This document shows, one piece after another, positions 26,316 through 35,458 of a stretch of DNA of 64,000 bases. The translations under genes and the position numbers were made by a program. Every line of letters starts with the position of its first letter. The first letter of the stretch is position 1. Source of the DNA: Bacteroidales bacterium (GTDB lineage Bacteria > Bacteroidota > Bacteroidia > Bacteroidales > P3); the NCBI GenBank assembly GCA_017480245.1, contig JAFVBA010000022.1, forward strand, positions 35,865-99,864. Direction: 5' to 3'. The notes under the pieces were generated by a model. That model searched no databases and was not told the origin of the DNA. It worked only from the letters and a program-made list of their open reading frames with translations.

Positions 26316-27068
26316 ATGAAAATAACGGTTGTTATCAATACTTACAACGCTTCGCAATATTTGGAAGAAGTATTGCAAAGCGTGAGCGGTTTTGATGAAA
26401 TCGTTGTTTGCGATATGGAGTCTACGGATTCAACTCTTGACATTGCAAGGAAATACGGTTGCAAGATTGTAACTTTTGAAAGAAAGAATTTCCGTATTGT
26501 AGAACCTGCGAGAAACTTTGCCGTGCAGAGTGCATCAAATCCTTATGTGCTTGTAGTGGATGCAGACGAGATTGTAACCAAAGAGTTGAAAGAATATTTG
26601 TATAAATGTGTGCAGGAAAGTAATTGCCCTCAGGGTTTGATGATTCCGCGAAGAAATCAATTTATGGGTCATTATATGGGCGGTTCTTTAGGAGATTGGC
26701 AGCTGAGGTTCTTTACCAAAGAAGGGACTTATTGGCCTGAAACAATACATTCAGTTCCGAAGATTCAGGGAAGAGTAGAGAAGATTCCTTCTTCGGTTCA
26801 TAATGCATTGCTGATTCATTTGGATAAAGAGAATTTGCATAACAGATTGGAGAAGCTTAACCGCTATACTGATTTTGAAGTAGAAAAGAAATCCAAACGT
26901 AACTACACGGCATTCGCTCTGTTTTACCGTCCGATGTGGAGTTTCATTAAATCATATTTTCTTCAAGGCGGAATAAGATATGGCGTAAGAGGATTTATAA
27001 AAGCAAAATATGATGCCTCGTATCAATTCTTTACGGTAGCCAAATCCATAGAAAAACGCTTGAAATAA
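26316..27068 (+). CDS. Family 2 glycosyltransferase (LPS core type)
   Basis: A 250-residue GT-A enzyme. I start at 26316 (MKITVVINTYNASQYLEEVL) because the upstream extension of the frame crosses the terminator hairpin. The N-terminal nucleotide-sugar site VINTYNA and the DEIVVCDMESTDST segment are followed by the metal-binding D-x-D region in VLVVDADEIV (about 80-90). The shape and the C-terminal part (YGVRGFIKAKYDASYQFFTVAKSIEKRLK) resemble WaaE/KdtX-type LPS core transferases. It overlaps the opposite-strand O-antigen ligase gene tail-to-tail by 46 bp. The sugar transferred is unknown. Confidence 0.83.
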   Translation: MKITVVINTYNASQYLEEVLQSVSGFDEIVVCDMESTDSTLDIARKYGCKIVTFERKNFRIVEPARNFAVQSASNPYVLVVDADEIVTKELKEYLYKCVQESNCPQGLMIPRRNQFMGHYMGGSLGDWQLRFFTKEGTYWPETIHSVPKIQGRVEKIPSSVHNALLIHLDKENLHNRLEKLNRYTDFEVEKKSKRNYTAFALFYRPMWSFIKSYFLQGGIRYGVRGFIKAKYDASYQFFTVAKSIEKRLK

Positions 27069-28624
27069 GCAAACATACTCATCAATGCCGAAATAAAGGT
27101 CATACCTTCAAAACTTTCAAAACTGCTTTCGGCAAACATCCAACAGAGTGCAATAATAAAGAAAGCAACAAAGTATTTGTTTTTGAACAATTGTAACCTT
27201 ATCGGAAGATAAAGTATATAGAATAGCATAACTGCAAGTCCCAACAAACCGAATGCCGCCATTATGTAAATAAATTGATTGTGCGGATTGCAGCCTGTGG
27301 TACATAATTCGGGATGTTCGTCAATTACGGGAGCGACAAGACAATCCCTTGTATCGCCAGTGCCGCATCCGATGATAAGGTGTTGTTTTATTATGTTGAT
27401 TGCATTCTTTGACCAAAAATAGCGTTGAATTATCGACATATCTTCCACTTCCGAAGTCCGCATATAGCGCTCAAATTCGTAGAAAGTTTGATATAAGCGC
27501 GGTTTTAAGGAGAATCGCTCGGTATAAACGACATTTGAATATCCTTTTTTAATGTTTTGAATGTCTTTTTCTGTGAGTTCGGCAATTCCCGAGGCGTCTT
27601 TACGCAATCCTTTAGAGGTAAGATAACGGTAAATGACGCTTTTGTAACGGTAATTGTCTATGCCGTATTTTCCTTCGCAATAATCGGTAGTTTTTGTTCC
27701 CGTCCTTTGTAACCAAGATGAGTCAATCTCCTTCGGACAGCAGTATTTATTTACGTAATATCCGTTTTCAATTGCTTTATTGTTGAAATGGATGTAATCA
27801 TTGCCCAACGCCGTCTTTTCTTTCTCGGAAAAAGCAAATTCTTCTTTAGGTGTGAAATAATTATCCCATTGTTTGTAAATCCAATATGCCCCCGAAATAA
27901 CGACAAGTACCGACAAAATTATTACGATAAGCGAATAGGTTTTGTTCTTTCGTCTTAAGATAATAATAACTGCCGATAAAAATAAAATAAGCAGCGATAT
28001 TATTCCGCTAATCAGCGATGCCACGAAAAGATAACCTACAAACAATACACACAAGGGTACAAGATATTTGCGTAAATGTTTATTTCTGTATGCCGTTATC
28101 ACCATTACGGAAAGTGAAAAACAGATATGAAACGCAAAAGATATGTTTCTGGCAGTAGGAACTAACACTCTGCTGTCGGCATACGGGTCAATAAGATAAT
28201 GAATGAAGCCAATAAAAATTCCGACCGTAACGGCAGAAGTATAAAGTGCGAAAATAATATTGATACTTCGCTGTTTCATCGGCGAAATTACCAACGCAAA
28301 AAACGGAAGTATCAAAAACGGAAGTTTATGATTGAGTTCAAACAATCCTCCTGACAAATTCTCAGTCCAAAGCATACCTACAATATTGAGGATATAGATA
28401 CTGAGAAGACAAAGTAAGATACTGTAAGATTGTTTCAGTTTGTTGATTTTTTCTTTAACGCTCCCGATAAATAGAATTCTCAAAACCATAAAGATTAATC
28501 CCATGGTAAAAAGAAAAGGTGAATAGATAATGCCGCCGATTAACACCGCAAAACAAAAAATATCGCACCAGTCCGTTTTAGTTAGCGGTTGGATATATTG
28601 TTGTATGTCTTTAACCGTCGGCAT
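27023..28624 (-). CDS. O-antigen ligase family membrane protein
   Basis: A 533-residue polytopic protein with about ten helices and one large periplasmic loop (about residues 265-430). The Wzy_C-type signature is near the end of this loop (LIIGCGTGDTRDCL ... GCNPHNQFIYIMAAFGLLGL, about 415-460). Such proteins (WaaL or Wzy) join or polymerise polysaccharide repeat units at the periplasmic face of the inner membrane. It is upstream of nothing on its own strand except the convergent GT2 gene, and just 24 bp downstream of lpxD, so it is probably part of a leftward envelope operon. Ligase versus polymerase cannot be decided here. Confidence 0.78.
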   Translation of the reverse strand: MPTVKDIQQYIQPLTKTDWCDIFCFAVLIGGIIYSPFLFTMGLIFMVLRILFIGSVKEKINKLKQSYSILLCLLSIYILNIVGMLWTENLSGGLFELNHKLPFLILPFFALVISPMKQRSINIIFALYTSAVTVGIFIGFIHYLIDPYADSRVLVPTARNISFAFHICFSLSVMVITAYRNKHLRKYLVPLCVLFVGYLFVASLISGIISLLILFLSAVIIILRRKNKTYSLIVIILSVLVVISGAYWIYKQWDNYFTPKEEFAFSEKEKTALGNDYIHFNNKAIENGYYVNKYCCPKEIDSSWLQRTGTKTTDYCEGKYGIDNYRYKSVIYRYLTSKGLRKDASGIAELTEKDIQNIKKGYSNVVYTERFSLKPRLYQTFYEFERYMRTSEVEDMSIIQRYFWSKNAINIIKQHLIIGCGTGDTRDCLVAPVIDEHPELCTTGCNPHNQFIYIMAAFGLLGLAVMLFYILYLPIRLQLFKNKYFVAFFIIALCWMFAESSFESFEGMTFISALMSMFAYFKRFSMDLATVKN

Positions 28625-28648
28625 TACCTTTTAAATATTTTAAATTGC

Positions 28649-29683
28649 TTATTGACCGTTTTGTCCTTGCAATTTGCTTTCCAATTCACGCAAACGCTTC
28701 TCCATTTCAGGCAATTTCTTGAACAGAGCATACGAACGCATAAAATCTTTCGGATTTATAGCAGGCGAACCAAAGACTTTGCTGTCGTCTTTTACGTTAC
28801 TCATCACACCGCTTTGCGCTCCGATTTGAACTCTGTCGCCGATAGTGATATGACCTGCGAATCCTACCTGACCGCCTACGAAACAATTACTGCCCAATTG
28901 CGTACTGCCTGCCAAACCTGTCTGTGCGGACATAACGGTATTGCTACCCACGGTAACATTGTGTGCAATCTGACACAAATTGTCAATCTTCGCGCCTTTG
29001 TGAATAACAGTTGAGCCCATAGTTGAACGATCCACGCAGGCATTTGCCCCAATCTCTACGTCATCTTCTATAATCACGTTACCCGTTTGCGGAATTTTTT
29101 TGAAAGTACCGTCATTCAACGGCGCAAATCCGAATCCGTCTGCACCTATTACCACTCCTGAGTGAATGATACAATTGTTTCCGATAACGACATCGTGATA
29201 TATCTTAGCGCCTGCATATATGGTAACATTGTTGCCTATCTTTACGTTCTCGCCTACATACACTTGAGGATAGATTCTCGTATCCTGCCCGATAACCGCC
29301 CCTTTGTCAATAACGGAATATTCTCCTAAATAGCAGTCCTCACCAATCTTTGCGTTGTCATTAACAAACGCCAAAGAGGATACGCCTGTGCGGGAAAAGC
29401 GGTATTGATTGTACAATTCCAAAAGTGATGCGAAGGCACTGTAAGCGTCTTTCACGCGGATAAGTGTAGCACTTACGGGATTCTCTAATTTAAAATCTTC
29501 GTTGATGATTACTATTGACGCCTTGGTTGTATATAAATAAGGAGCGTATTTAGGATTTGCAAGGAAAGATAACGCATTTTGCTCACCCTCTTCTATCTTG
29601 CAGACATTTTTTACCGAAACTGACGGATTTCCCTCCACCATTCCGCCCAAAAACTCCGCAATCTGTTTTGCCGTAAATTCCAT
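28649..29683 (-). CDS. lpxD: UDP-3-O-acylglucosamine N-acyltransferase
   Basis: A 344-residue left-handed beta-helix acyltransferase. The N-terminal uridine-binding domain ([14 protein letters not shown]...) precedes hexapeptide repeats (about 100-300, e.g. [20 protein letters not shown]) and the catalytic-His segment [18 protein letters not shown]-terminal helix ([19 protein letters not shown]) ends the protein as in LpxD trimers. It adds the second hydroxyacyl chain in lipid A synthesis. It is in a leftward cluster with the O-antigen ligase gene (25 bp) and the TlpA-like gene (20 bp). Confidence 0.93.
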   Translation of the reverse strand: MEFTAKQIAEFLGGMVEGNPSVSVKNVCKIEEGEQNALSFLANPKYAPYLYTTKASIVIINEDFKLENPVSATLIRVKDAYSAFASLLELYNQYRFSRTGVSSLAFVNDNAKIGEDCYLGEYSVIDKGAVIGQDTRIYPQVYVGENVKIGNNVTIYAGAKIYHDVVIGNNCIIHSGVVIGADGFGFAPLNDGTFKKIPQTGNVIIEDDVEIGANACVDRSTMGSTVIHKGAKIDNLCQIAHNVTVGSNTVMSAQTGLAGSTQLGSNCFVGGQVGFAGHITIGDRVQIGAQSGVMSNVKDDSKVFGSPAINPKDFMRSYALFKKLPEMEKRLRELESKLQGQNGQ

Positions 29684-29703
29684 TATTAATTATTTCTTTT
29701 TGT

Positions 29704-30798
29704 TTATTTATTAAGATATTGCTCAATAAACCCCTCAAGTTTGTCTATCTCAATACCTTTTTGCAATACCTTACCGTCTTTATCTGCTATAAGGACGTAA
29801 GGTATGTATTTGAAATTATATCTTTGTGTTATCTCCTGACCGTTTCCCAACAAAGAAAGCCATTTAAACGAATGCTTTTCCAAGTATTTCAACCAATCGT
29901 TAGGATTGGTATCAACGCTTACGGAAACTACCGTCAGACCTTTGTCTTTATATTTTTCGTAAATTGTTTCCAACTTCGGAATACTCTCTATACACGGTTT
30001 GCACCACGATGCCCAGAAATCGACAAGAATTAACTCGCCTTTGACATCGCGTTCCGTCTTTACGTTGCCGTCTTTATCCTGTGCGGAAAAAACAAGTGTT
30101 GCTGCAGTCTTCTGTTGTGCCAATCTGTATTTGTATGCTTCGCTTAAATAGTTATGCCATACGTTTTCGGATTTTTCATTTGCCAACTGCGCACAATATT
30201 TCACTATCGGATTCTCATCTTCCTGCAACATCTGCATTTCTCCTATCAAAACAGAGTACGCATATCCGCTTTCAGGGAATTTTTGTATAAAATTCTTATA
30301 CAAATCAACCTGTTTATCGTATGTTTTCTTATCATTGTTATTGCGGCTTAACTCCATAAAAGAATCATTGACGCCTTGCCAAAACTCAGAAAACGTTTGC
30401 GCAAACTTACTTCCCGAATATGAAACTTTAAGAATATTCTTTCCGTCAAGATAATCACTTACGCCTGTAATTTTCACCGTAATTGTCTTACCTTTTTCTA
30501 TTATCAACGGAAGATTTGCTCCGAACTGACGGTTTTGATTAACTATTGTAACCGTACATTCTTTTCTTTTGCCCTCAAATGTAAGAGTGTCAAAATTCAA
30601 TTCACATTTCCCGTCTTTGATTTCCGCTTTCGCAATCTCTTCCTGCGTACGTGCGTTAATCATATCGGGGTCTTGGTAAATGACATATACCTGTGCCTCG
30701 TTCATCTCGGGCATTTCAATAACCACTTTCTGATTGTTGGAGCAAGAGGTTAGGAAAAATCCCAATACGGCGGCTATTGCCAACAATATTTTCTTCAT
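29704..30798 (-). CDS. TlpA-like thiol-disulfide oxidoreductase lipoprotein (DUF4369 + AhpC/TSA)
   Basis: A 364-residue lipoprotein: signal MKKILLAIAAVLGFFLTSC with lipobox Cys 19, a DUF4369-type N-terminal beta domain (about 28-120), a helical middle, and a C-terminal TlpA/AhpC-like domain with redox site WASWCKPC (about 257-264). It probably handles disulfide exchange or reductive repair in the periplasm. It is transcribed with lpxD and downstream of clpP (37 bp gap). The partner is not known. Confidence 0.85.
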   Translation of the reverse strand: MKKILLAIAAVLGFFLTSCSNNQKVVIEMPEMNEAQVYVIYQDPDMINARTQEEIAKAEIKDGKCELNFDTLTFEGKRKECTVTIVNQNRQFGANLPLIIEKGKTITVKITGVSDYLDGKNILKVSYSGSKFAQTFSEFWQGVNDSFMELSRNNNDKKTYDKQVDLYKNFIQKFPESGYAYSVLIGEMQMLQEDENPIVKYCAQLANEKSENVWHNYLSEAYKYRLAQQKTAATLVFSAQDKDGNVKTERDVKGELILVDFWASWCKPCIESIPKLETIYEKYKDKGLTVVSVSVDTNPNDWLKYLEKHSFKWLSLLGNGQEITQRYNFKYIPYVLIADKDGKVLQKGIEIDKLEGFIEQYLNK

Positions 30799-30835
30799 TT
30801 CGGTAATTTATTTGTGATGAAATAAGCAAAAATCC

Positions 30836-31525
30836 TTATGCCTGCGGTTTGCGGGACAGTATCTCGTCAATCATACCGTATTCCAAAGCCTCTTTACTTG
30901 TAAGCCAATGGTCGCGGTCGCCGTCTGCTTCTATTTTTTCGTATGGTTGTCCGCTGTGTTTTGAAATAATGGTATAAAGTTCTTTTTTCGTCTTAAGGAT
31001 TTCTTCTACTGCGATAGCCATATCACTTGCCTGTCCTTCGGCACCTCCCATCGGTTGATGAATCATAACTCTTGAATGCTCCAATGCCGCTCTTTTCTTA
31101 GGCGCACCTGCACACAAAAGAACTGATGCCATACTTGCAGCCAACCCTGTACAAATCGTTGCAACGTCAGGGCGTACCAACTGCATAGTGTCATATATTC
31201 CCAAACCTGCCTGTACATATCCGCCCGGGGAGTTAAGATATATGGTAATATCGCGTTTGCTGTCGGAACTCTCAAGGAACAACAACTGAGCCTGAATGAT
31301 ATTTGCCACGTCATCATCTATCGCCGTGCCTAAGAAAATAATTCTGTCCATCATCAAACGTGAGAAAACGTCCATCTGTGCCACATTCAACTGACGTTCT
31401 TCTATAATCGTAGGATTGATATATGCATTCTTGGTATTGAAATACTTGTTGTATCTGTCCAAAGTAAGGGAATTGATGTTTCTGCCCTTAGTCGCGAATG
31501 CCTGAAACTCTTTTCTGAAGTCCAT
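30836..31525 (-). CDS. clpP: ATP-dependent Clp protease proteolytic subunit
   Basis: A 229-residue serine protease with the catalytic serine in TGLAASMASVLL (Ser131) and catalytic histidine in MIHQPMGGAEG (His156). Other ClpP signatures are DDVANIIQAQLLFLES and YLNSPGG. It is somewhat longer than E. coli ClpP because of an N-terminal extension common in Bacteroidota. It forms the tetradecameric chamber used by ClpX/ClpC. Its TAACTTTG box is at 31586-31593 on the minus strand. It is first in the leftward cluster that runs to the O-antigen ligase gene; clpX is not in the window. Confidence 0.95.
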   Translation of the reverse strand: MDFRKEFQAFATKGRNINSLTLDRYNKYFNTKNAYINPTIIEERQLNVAQMDVFSRLMMDRIIFLGTAIDDDVANIIQAQLLFLESSDSKRDITIYLNSPGGYVQAGLGIYDTMQLVRPDVATICTGLAASMASVLLCAGAPKKRAALEHSRVMIHQPMGGAEGQASDMAIAVEEILKTKKELYTIISKHSGQPYEKIEADGDRDHWLTSKEALEYGMIDEILSRKPQA

Positions 31526-31585
31526 CTCTTTATGTTTTTATGTTAGAATTAATATTCAAAAATATGTTTTGTCTTATAACGAATG

Positions 31586-31593
31586 CAAAGTTA
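31586..31593 (-). promoter_or_regulatory. -7 box of clpP
   Basis: Minus-strand TAACTTTG followed by GCATTC, 61 bp upstream of the clpP ATG. Confidence 0.5.
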
Positions 31594-31670
31594 CAATATT
31601 TTTTCATAATATGATTTTTTCATATATTAATATGAGTAAAAAATTTTGTAAGGAGGCTTTTCTGTGAATT

Positions 31671-31794
31671 CTTTTCGGATAATAATTTTGAAAAACCTAT
31701 GTATTTTACTCAAAAAACCAGGGTTTTTTACTCGAAAAACATAGGTTTTTTGAAATAAAAACCCTGGTTTTTCAAAATTGTTATCGGAAAAGAG
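31671..31794. repeat. A-tract/T-tract box array with interleaved inverted repeats
   Basis: Outer arms CTTTTCGGATAATAATTTTG (31671-31690) and CAAAATTGTTATCGGAAAAG (around 31773-31792) pair. Inside are four boxes in the order A-B-A'-B': A with CCTATG (31691-31707), B with CCAGGG (31712-31729), A' with CATAGG (31735-31751), B' with CCCTGG (31757-31772). A pairs with A' and B with B', so the two stems interleave. It is in the clpP/porin divergent region. Confidence 0.65.
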
Positions 31795-31856
31795 AATAAG
31801 ATTAAGGGAAAATGAAAAAATAAATTCAATAAATAACGTATTGAAACGAATTTTTG

Positions 31857-31864
31857 TATCTTTG
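31857..31864 (+). promoter_or_regulatory. -7 box of the porin gene
   Basis: TATCTTTG followed by CAAATTG, 50 bp upstream of the porin ATG. Confidence 0.5.
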
Positions 31865-31914
31865 CAAATTGATTTTGAAAAACAGAATAAACATTAATAT
31901 AAATTTAGAAGACA

Positions 31915-32901
31915 ATGAAGAAGATTTTTGCAGTATTTGCATTTTCCGTTTTGGGAATATTTTGCACGGCAAAGGCTCAGAACTATGTTGATGAGTTGTA
32001 TTTCAACGCCAGAGGAAGTTTTAATTTTCAGGAAGGCAAACATTTGGAAGACAAAGGCGCCAAAGCTGAATTTTTTAACTTCAATATGCTCGGCAAAATC
32101 AACGATAATATTTCTTACCGCATACGTCAGAGATTTACCAAGTCAGTTTCGGCAGACAATCCGTTGAATGCAACCGATTTCTTGTATTTTGATTGGAAGA
32201 TAAACGATAAATGGTCTATGGCTTTCGGTAAGCAGGAGATTTTTATTGGAGGTTTTGAGTATGATTATGCACCGATAGACGTCTATTTCTATTCCGATTT
32301 TTGCAACACCTTGCCAGAGTGTTACAGTTTCGCAGGAAGTTTGTTTTATAACTTAGACGAAAATCAACAGTTCATATTCCAGTTGAGTAACTCTCCTTAT
32401 TATGCTGATTTTTCCAACAAATTGTCCTATAACTTGGCTTGGTTCGGTCAGTTTGCGCCTTGGTGGAAAACTATTTGGTCGGTTAATGAGGTTGAATTCA
32501 AAGACGGCAAATTTATGAACTATATTGCTTTGGGTAATCAGTTTATTTTCGGAGATTTTACGTTGGATGTGGATTTTATGAACCAATATTGCAACGATTA
32601 TGACGACTTTCTTTTCACGGATTGGAACATTGTCGGCAAGTTAAACTACCATTACAAAGATTTTAACTTCTTTGTAAAAGGCGGTTACGACGAAACTCCT
32701 GTCAATGCTCCTGTTTGGGCGATTTCTTCCTCCGTATATGACAAAGATTATTCATATTTCGGCGGCGGTATCGAATATTTCCCTTTGAAAAATAATGATT
32801 TACGTTTGCATGCCGTATATTATTGGGAAGATAAGGCTGACGGAATCCACAACTTCAGTATAGGTGCCACTTGGATGCTGAACGTTATAAAGAAAAAATA
32901 A
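31915..32901 (+). CDS. Outer-membrane porin (phosphate-selective porin O/P-like)
   Basis: A 328-residue beta-barrel with signal peptide MKKIFAVFAFSVLGIFCTAKAQ. The mature protein shows alternating barrel strands and the segments YRIRQRFTKSV, FLYFDWKINDKWSMAFGKQEIFIGGFEYDYAP that resemble the OprO/P-like porins. It ends in hydrophobic strand FSIGATWMLNV. It lies 17 bp before the inner-membrane carrier gene, so the two likely carry one substrate across both membranes; which one is unknown. Its promoter box is at 31857. Confidence 0.75.
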   Translation: MKKIFAVFAFSVLGIFCTAKAQNYVDELYFNARGSFNFQEGKHLEDKGAKAEFFNFNMLGKINDNISYRIRQRFTKSVSADNPLNATDFLYFDWKINDKWSMAFGKQEIFIGGFEYDYAPIDVYFYSDFCNTLPECYSFAGSLFYNLDENQQFIFQLSNSPYYADFSNKLSYNLAWFGQFAPWWKTIWSVNEVEFKDGKFMNYIALGNQFIFGDFTLDVDFMNQYCNDYDDFLFTDWNIVGKLNYHYKDFNFFVKGGYDETPVNAPVWAISSSVYDKDYSYFGGGIEYFPLKNNDLRLHAVYYWEDKADGIHNFSIGATWMLNVIKKK

Positions 32902-32918
32902 CTTTAAAAGGATTTTGT

Positions 32919-34076
32919 ATGAAAACGAAGATGAAACCATCGCAGAGAATAATCGTTGAGGCGGTAGTGTTCCTTGCGGTGTTGATTGGTTGCGGCTGCG
33001 TGCTGGGTTGGAAGATGGGAATGGCAAATATGCTTAATACCATTATGAATACGGCACACAATCTTTTGATGAATACTTGCTTTTATTTGATGGGTATAAC
33101 CGTTTTGACGGGAGCGTTAAGCAAATTGTTCGCAGAATTCGGCATTGTCAATCTGTTGGAAAAGGTATTGCGCCCGTTGATGAAGCCATTGTACAATCTG
33201 CCCGGCGTTGCTGCATTGGGAGGCGTGATGACTTTCCTTTCCGATAACCCTGCTATCATAGCGCTGAGCAAAGACAAGAGGTTTGCAGCCTATTTCAAGA
33301 AATATCAATTGATTTCTTTAACAAACTTCGGAACGGCTTTCGGAATGGGATTCATAGTTATAATAACGATGATTGGTTACGGCCATGCTGACGGCGCTGT
33401 TATCGGATTTATCGGTGCTATTTGTGGTTCGGTAATCTCAACACGTTTAATGCAGAGATTCTTGTTGAAAAAATATCCTGAATTGAACGAACCCGTATCA
33501 AAACTATCCCCTGAGGAAGTAGAACAGGAAGAATTGGTGGCAGAGAGTAAAGAAAGCACGTTTATGCGTTTTCTTAATGCGCTGCTTGACGGCGGAAAAA
33601 ACGGAGTGGAACTTGGTCTTGCGATAATCCCCGGCGTTTTGATTATTACAACAATGGTTATCATGGTAACCTTCGGTGCAGACCCTGCTACTGGTACTTA
33701 TACCGGTGCGGCAACTCAAGGTGTTCCTATCTTGCCTTGGCTTGCGGAAAAAATACATTGGGTGTTTGAATGGCTGTTCGGCTTTAACCACATGGAATTG
33801 ATTGCCTTTCCTATGACGGCATTGGGTTCGGTAGGTGCGGCACTTGGTTTGGCGAAGACATTTTTTGAAAACGGATTGTTTGACGGCAATGCCGTAGCGG
33901 TTTGTACTGCAATCGGTATGTGCTGGTCGGGATTCCTTTCCACCCATACGGCAATGCTTGATTCTTTAGGTTACAGAAAATGTATCAGTAAGGCTCTTTT
34001 GGCACATACCATCGCAGGTTTGTGTGCAGGTGTCATTGCCCATTTTGTTTATTTGGCAGTAAGTTTGATTTTCTAA
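32919..34076 (+). CDS. CD0519/CD1768-family inner-membrane protein
   Basis: A 385-residue polytopic membrane protein. The frame is open to 32871 but that overlaps the porin gene, so I start at the ATG at 32919 (MKTKMKPSQRIIVEAVVFL). Family-like segments are LFAEFGIVNLLEKVLRPLMKPLYNLPG, SDNPAIIALSKDKRFAAYFKKYQLISLTNFGTAFGMGF and WSGFLSTHTAMLDSLGYR. A charged cytosolic loop (about residues 187-210) splits the protein in two. Members of this family are uncharacterised; they look like gated carriers related to nucleoside-recognition proteins. Coupled to the porin gene by a 17-bp gap. Confidence 0.7.
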   Translation: MKTKMKPSQRIIVEAVVFLAVLIGCGCVLGWKMGMANMLNTIMNTAHNLLMNTCFYLMGITVLTGALSKLFAEFGIVNLLEKVLRPLMKPLYNLPGVAALGGVMTFLSDNPAIIALSKDKRFAAYFKKYQLISLTNFGTAFGMGFIVIITMIGYGHADGAVIGFIGAICGSVISTRLMQRFLLKKYPELNEPVSKLSPEEVEQEELVAESKESTFMRFLNALLDGGKNGVELGLAIIPGVLIITTMVIMVTFGADPATGTYTGAATQGVPILPWLAEKIHWVFEWLFGFNHMELIAFPMTALGSVGAALGLAKTFFENGLFDGNAVAVCTAIGMCWSGFLSTHTAMLDSLGYRKCISKALLAHTIAGLCAGVIAHFVYLAVSLIF

Positions 34077-34091
34077 AGAAAACATAAAAAT

Positions 34092-34146
34092 AATCTCGCA
34101 CTTTAGTAAATTATTTTCAGAAAACATTTTACTAAAGTGCGAGATT
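34092..34146. terminator. Palindromic repeat acting as terminator between convergent genes
   Basis: AATCTCGCACTTTAGTAAA at 34092 pairs perfectly with TTTACTAAAGTGCGAGATT ending at 34146. The loop TTATTTTCAGAAAACAT shares its sequence with the palindromes at 6141 and 49437. It lies between the carrier gene and the leftward desulfidase-family gene. Confidence 0.65.
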
Positions 34147-34160
34147 GGTTTTGTGCGTTG

Positions 34161-35438
34161 TTATTTACCGCAACAGTTTTTATTAGTCATTATTTCCAAA
34201 ACTAAATCGTCCATCGTATCCATACCATAACGGCCGATTTTTCCGACATCTTCTATTGATTTGTCAATATCCGTTTCGGCAATACCGTCAGTGGAATCCA
34301 CGACAATATCATTCATTGCGAGCATAACGCTGTCAAAAGCGCTGTTAAGTCCTGCTGATATTTTCAATGCACATGAAGGTTTAGCACCGTCGCATACCAT
34401 TCCCGTGATTGTGTTAATCATATTGTTGATTGCATAACACATTTGATTGAAATTACCGCCTGCTAAAAGAGTTATACCACTTGCCGCACCCATTGAGGCA
34501 TTCACTATTCCGCAAAGTGCAGACAAACGCCCGATTTTGCTTTTTATATAAATAGATGTAAGGTGCGAAAGGGTTAGTGCGCGTATTATGGATTCTTTAT
34601 CGGAATTGCGTTTCACACCATAATAGTATACGGGAAGAGTACAAGTAATGCCTTGGTTGCCGCTGCCACTGTTGGAATAAATAGGCAGAGTTATTCCATC
34701 CATTCGCGCATCCGATGCAGCGCAAGTGCGGGCTATTATCTCGTTTCTTATACTTTTGTCCCAAGAATTGAATAATTTTTTACCGATTTGCAATCCGTAC
34801 GTACCTTTAAGACTTTCCTCGCTGCACTTTGCGTTCAGTTTTACTGTATCTTCTATCCACGCTAAATTTTCAAGAGGTTCTTCGGTGGCGTAATCCCAAA
34901 TCATTTTGGCGTTAAGGATATTCAAAATATCATCTTCACTGCAAACGTCAGCGTCATTGCAACACTCTTTGCTGAAAAGAATATTGCCGTCTTTTTCTGC
35001 GTGAATAAAATTGGTATGCACCTGTGCGATAACGGTTTTTGCATAAGAGTTTTCGCCTTTTGCAGTACATTCTATGTAGAGTTTCTCATCTGTTTTTGCA
35101 GGTTGAATATCTATGCAATGGGTTTCCAACCACGCTTTCGCCTTATTTACATTCTGTTTGGCATCATCCAATACTTGCAGATTTTTAGATGAATCTCCGC
35201 AAACCACACCTAATGCCACTGCAATGGGAAGTCCAATCATTCCCGTACCAGGGATTCCTACTCCCATAGCATTCTTAATTATGTTTTTGGAAAGCGAAAG
35301 TTCTATTTTGATAACATCTTGCGACAAAATTTCTTTTGCCTTTGCAACGCACAATGCCACTGCTACCGGCTCAGTACAGCCAACAGCAATGACAATGTTC
35401 TTTTGCATCAATTTTTTGATACAATCCGAATTATCCAT
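34161..35438 (-). CDS. L-cysteine desulfidase / UPF0597 (serine dehydratase alpha-like) family protein
   Basis: A 425-residue enzyme with the family start VIAVGCTEPVAVALCVAKA (about 16-34), the segments GIPGTGMIGLPIAVALG and YSNSGSGNQGITCTLPV, and conserved cysteines (GCTEP; LSALCGIV; MVCDGAKPSCALK) that bind the [4Fe-4S] cluster in characterised cysteine desulfidases. It would degrade cysteine to sulfide, pyruvate and ammonia, or act on a related amino acid. It is convergent with the carrier gene, and 20 bp downstream of a thioredoxin-like lipoprotein gene transcribed the same way, which would fit a shared cysteine or sulfur role (inference). Confidence 0.82.
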   Translation of the reverse strand: MDNSDCIKKLMQKNIVIAVGCTEPVAVALCVAKAKEILSQDVIKIELSLSKNIIKNAMGVGIPGTGMIGLPIAVALGVVCGDSSKNLQVLDDAKQNVNKAKAWLETHCIDIQPAKTDEKLYIECTAKGENSYAKTVIAQVHTNFIHAEKDGNILFSKECCNDADVCSEDDILNILNAKMIWDYATEEPLENLAWIEDTVKLNAKCSEESLKGTYGLQIGKKLFNSWDKSIRNEIIARTCAASDARMDGITLPIYSNSGSGNQGITCTLPVYYYGVKRNSDKESIIRALTLSHLTSIYIKSKIGRLSALCGIVNASMGAASGITLLAGGNFNQMCYAINNMINTITGMVCDGAKPSCALKISAGLNSAFDSVMLAMNDIVVDSTDGIAETDIDKSIEDVGKIGRYGMDTMDDLVLEIMTNKNCCGK

Positions 35439-35458
35439 AACGGAAAAAACTATGATAT

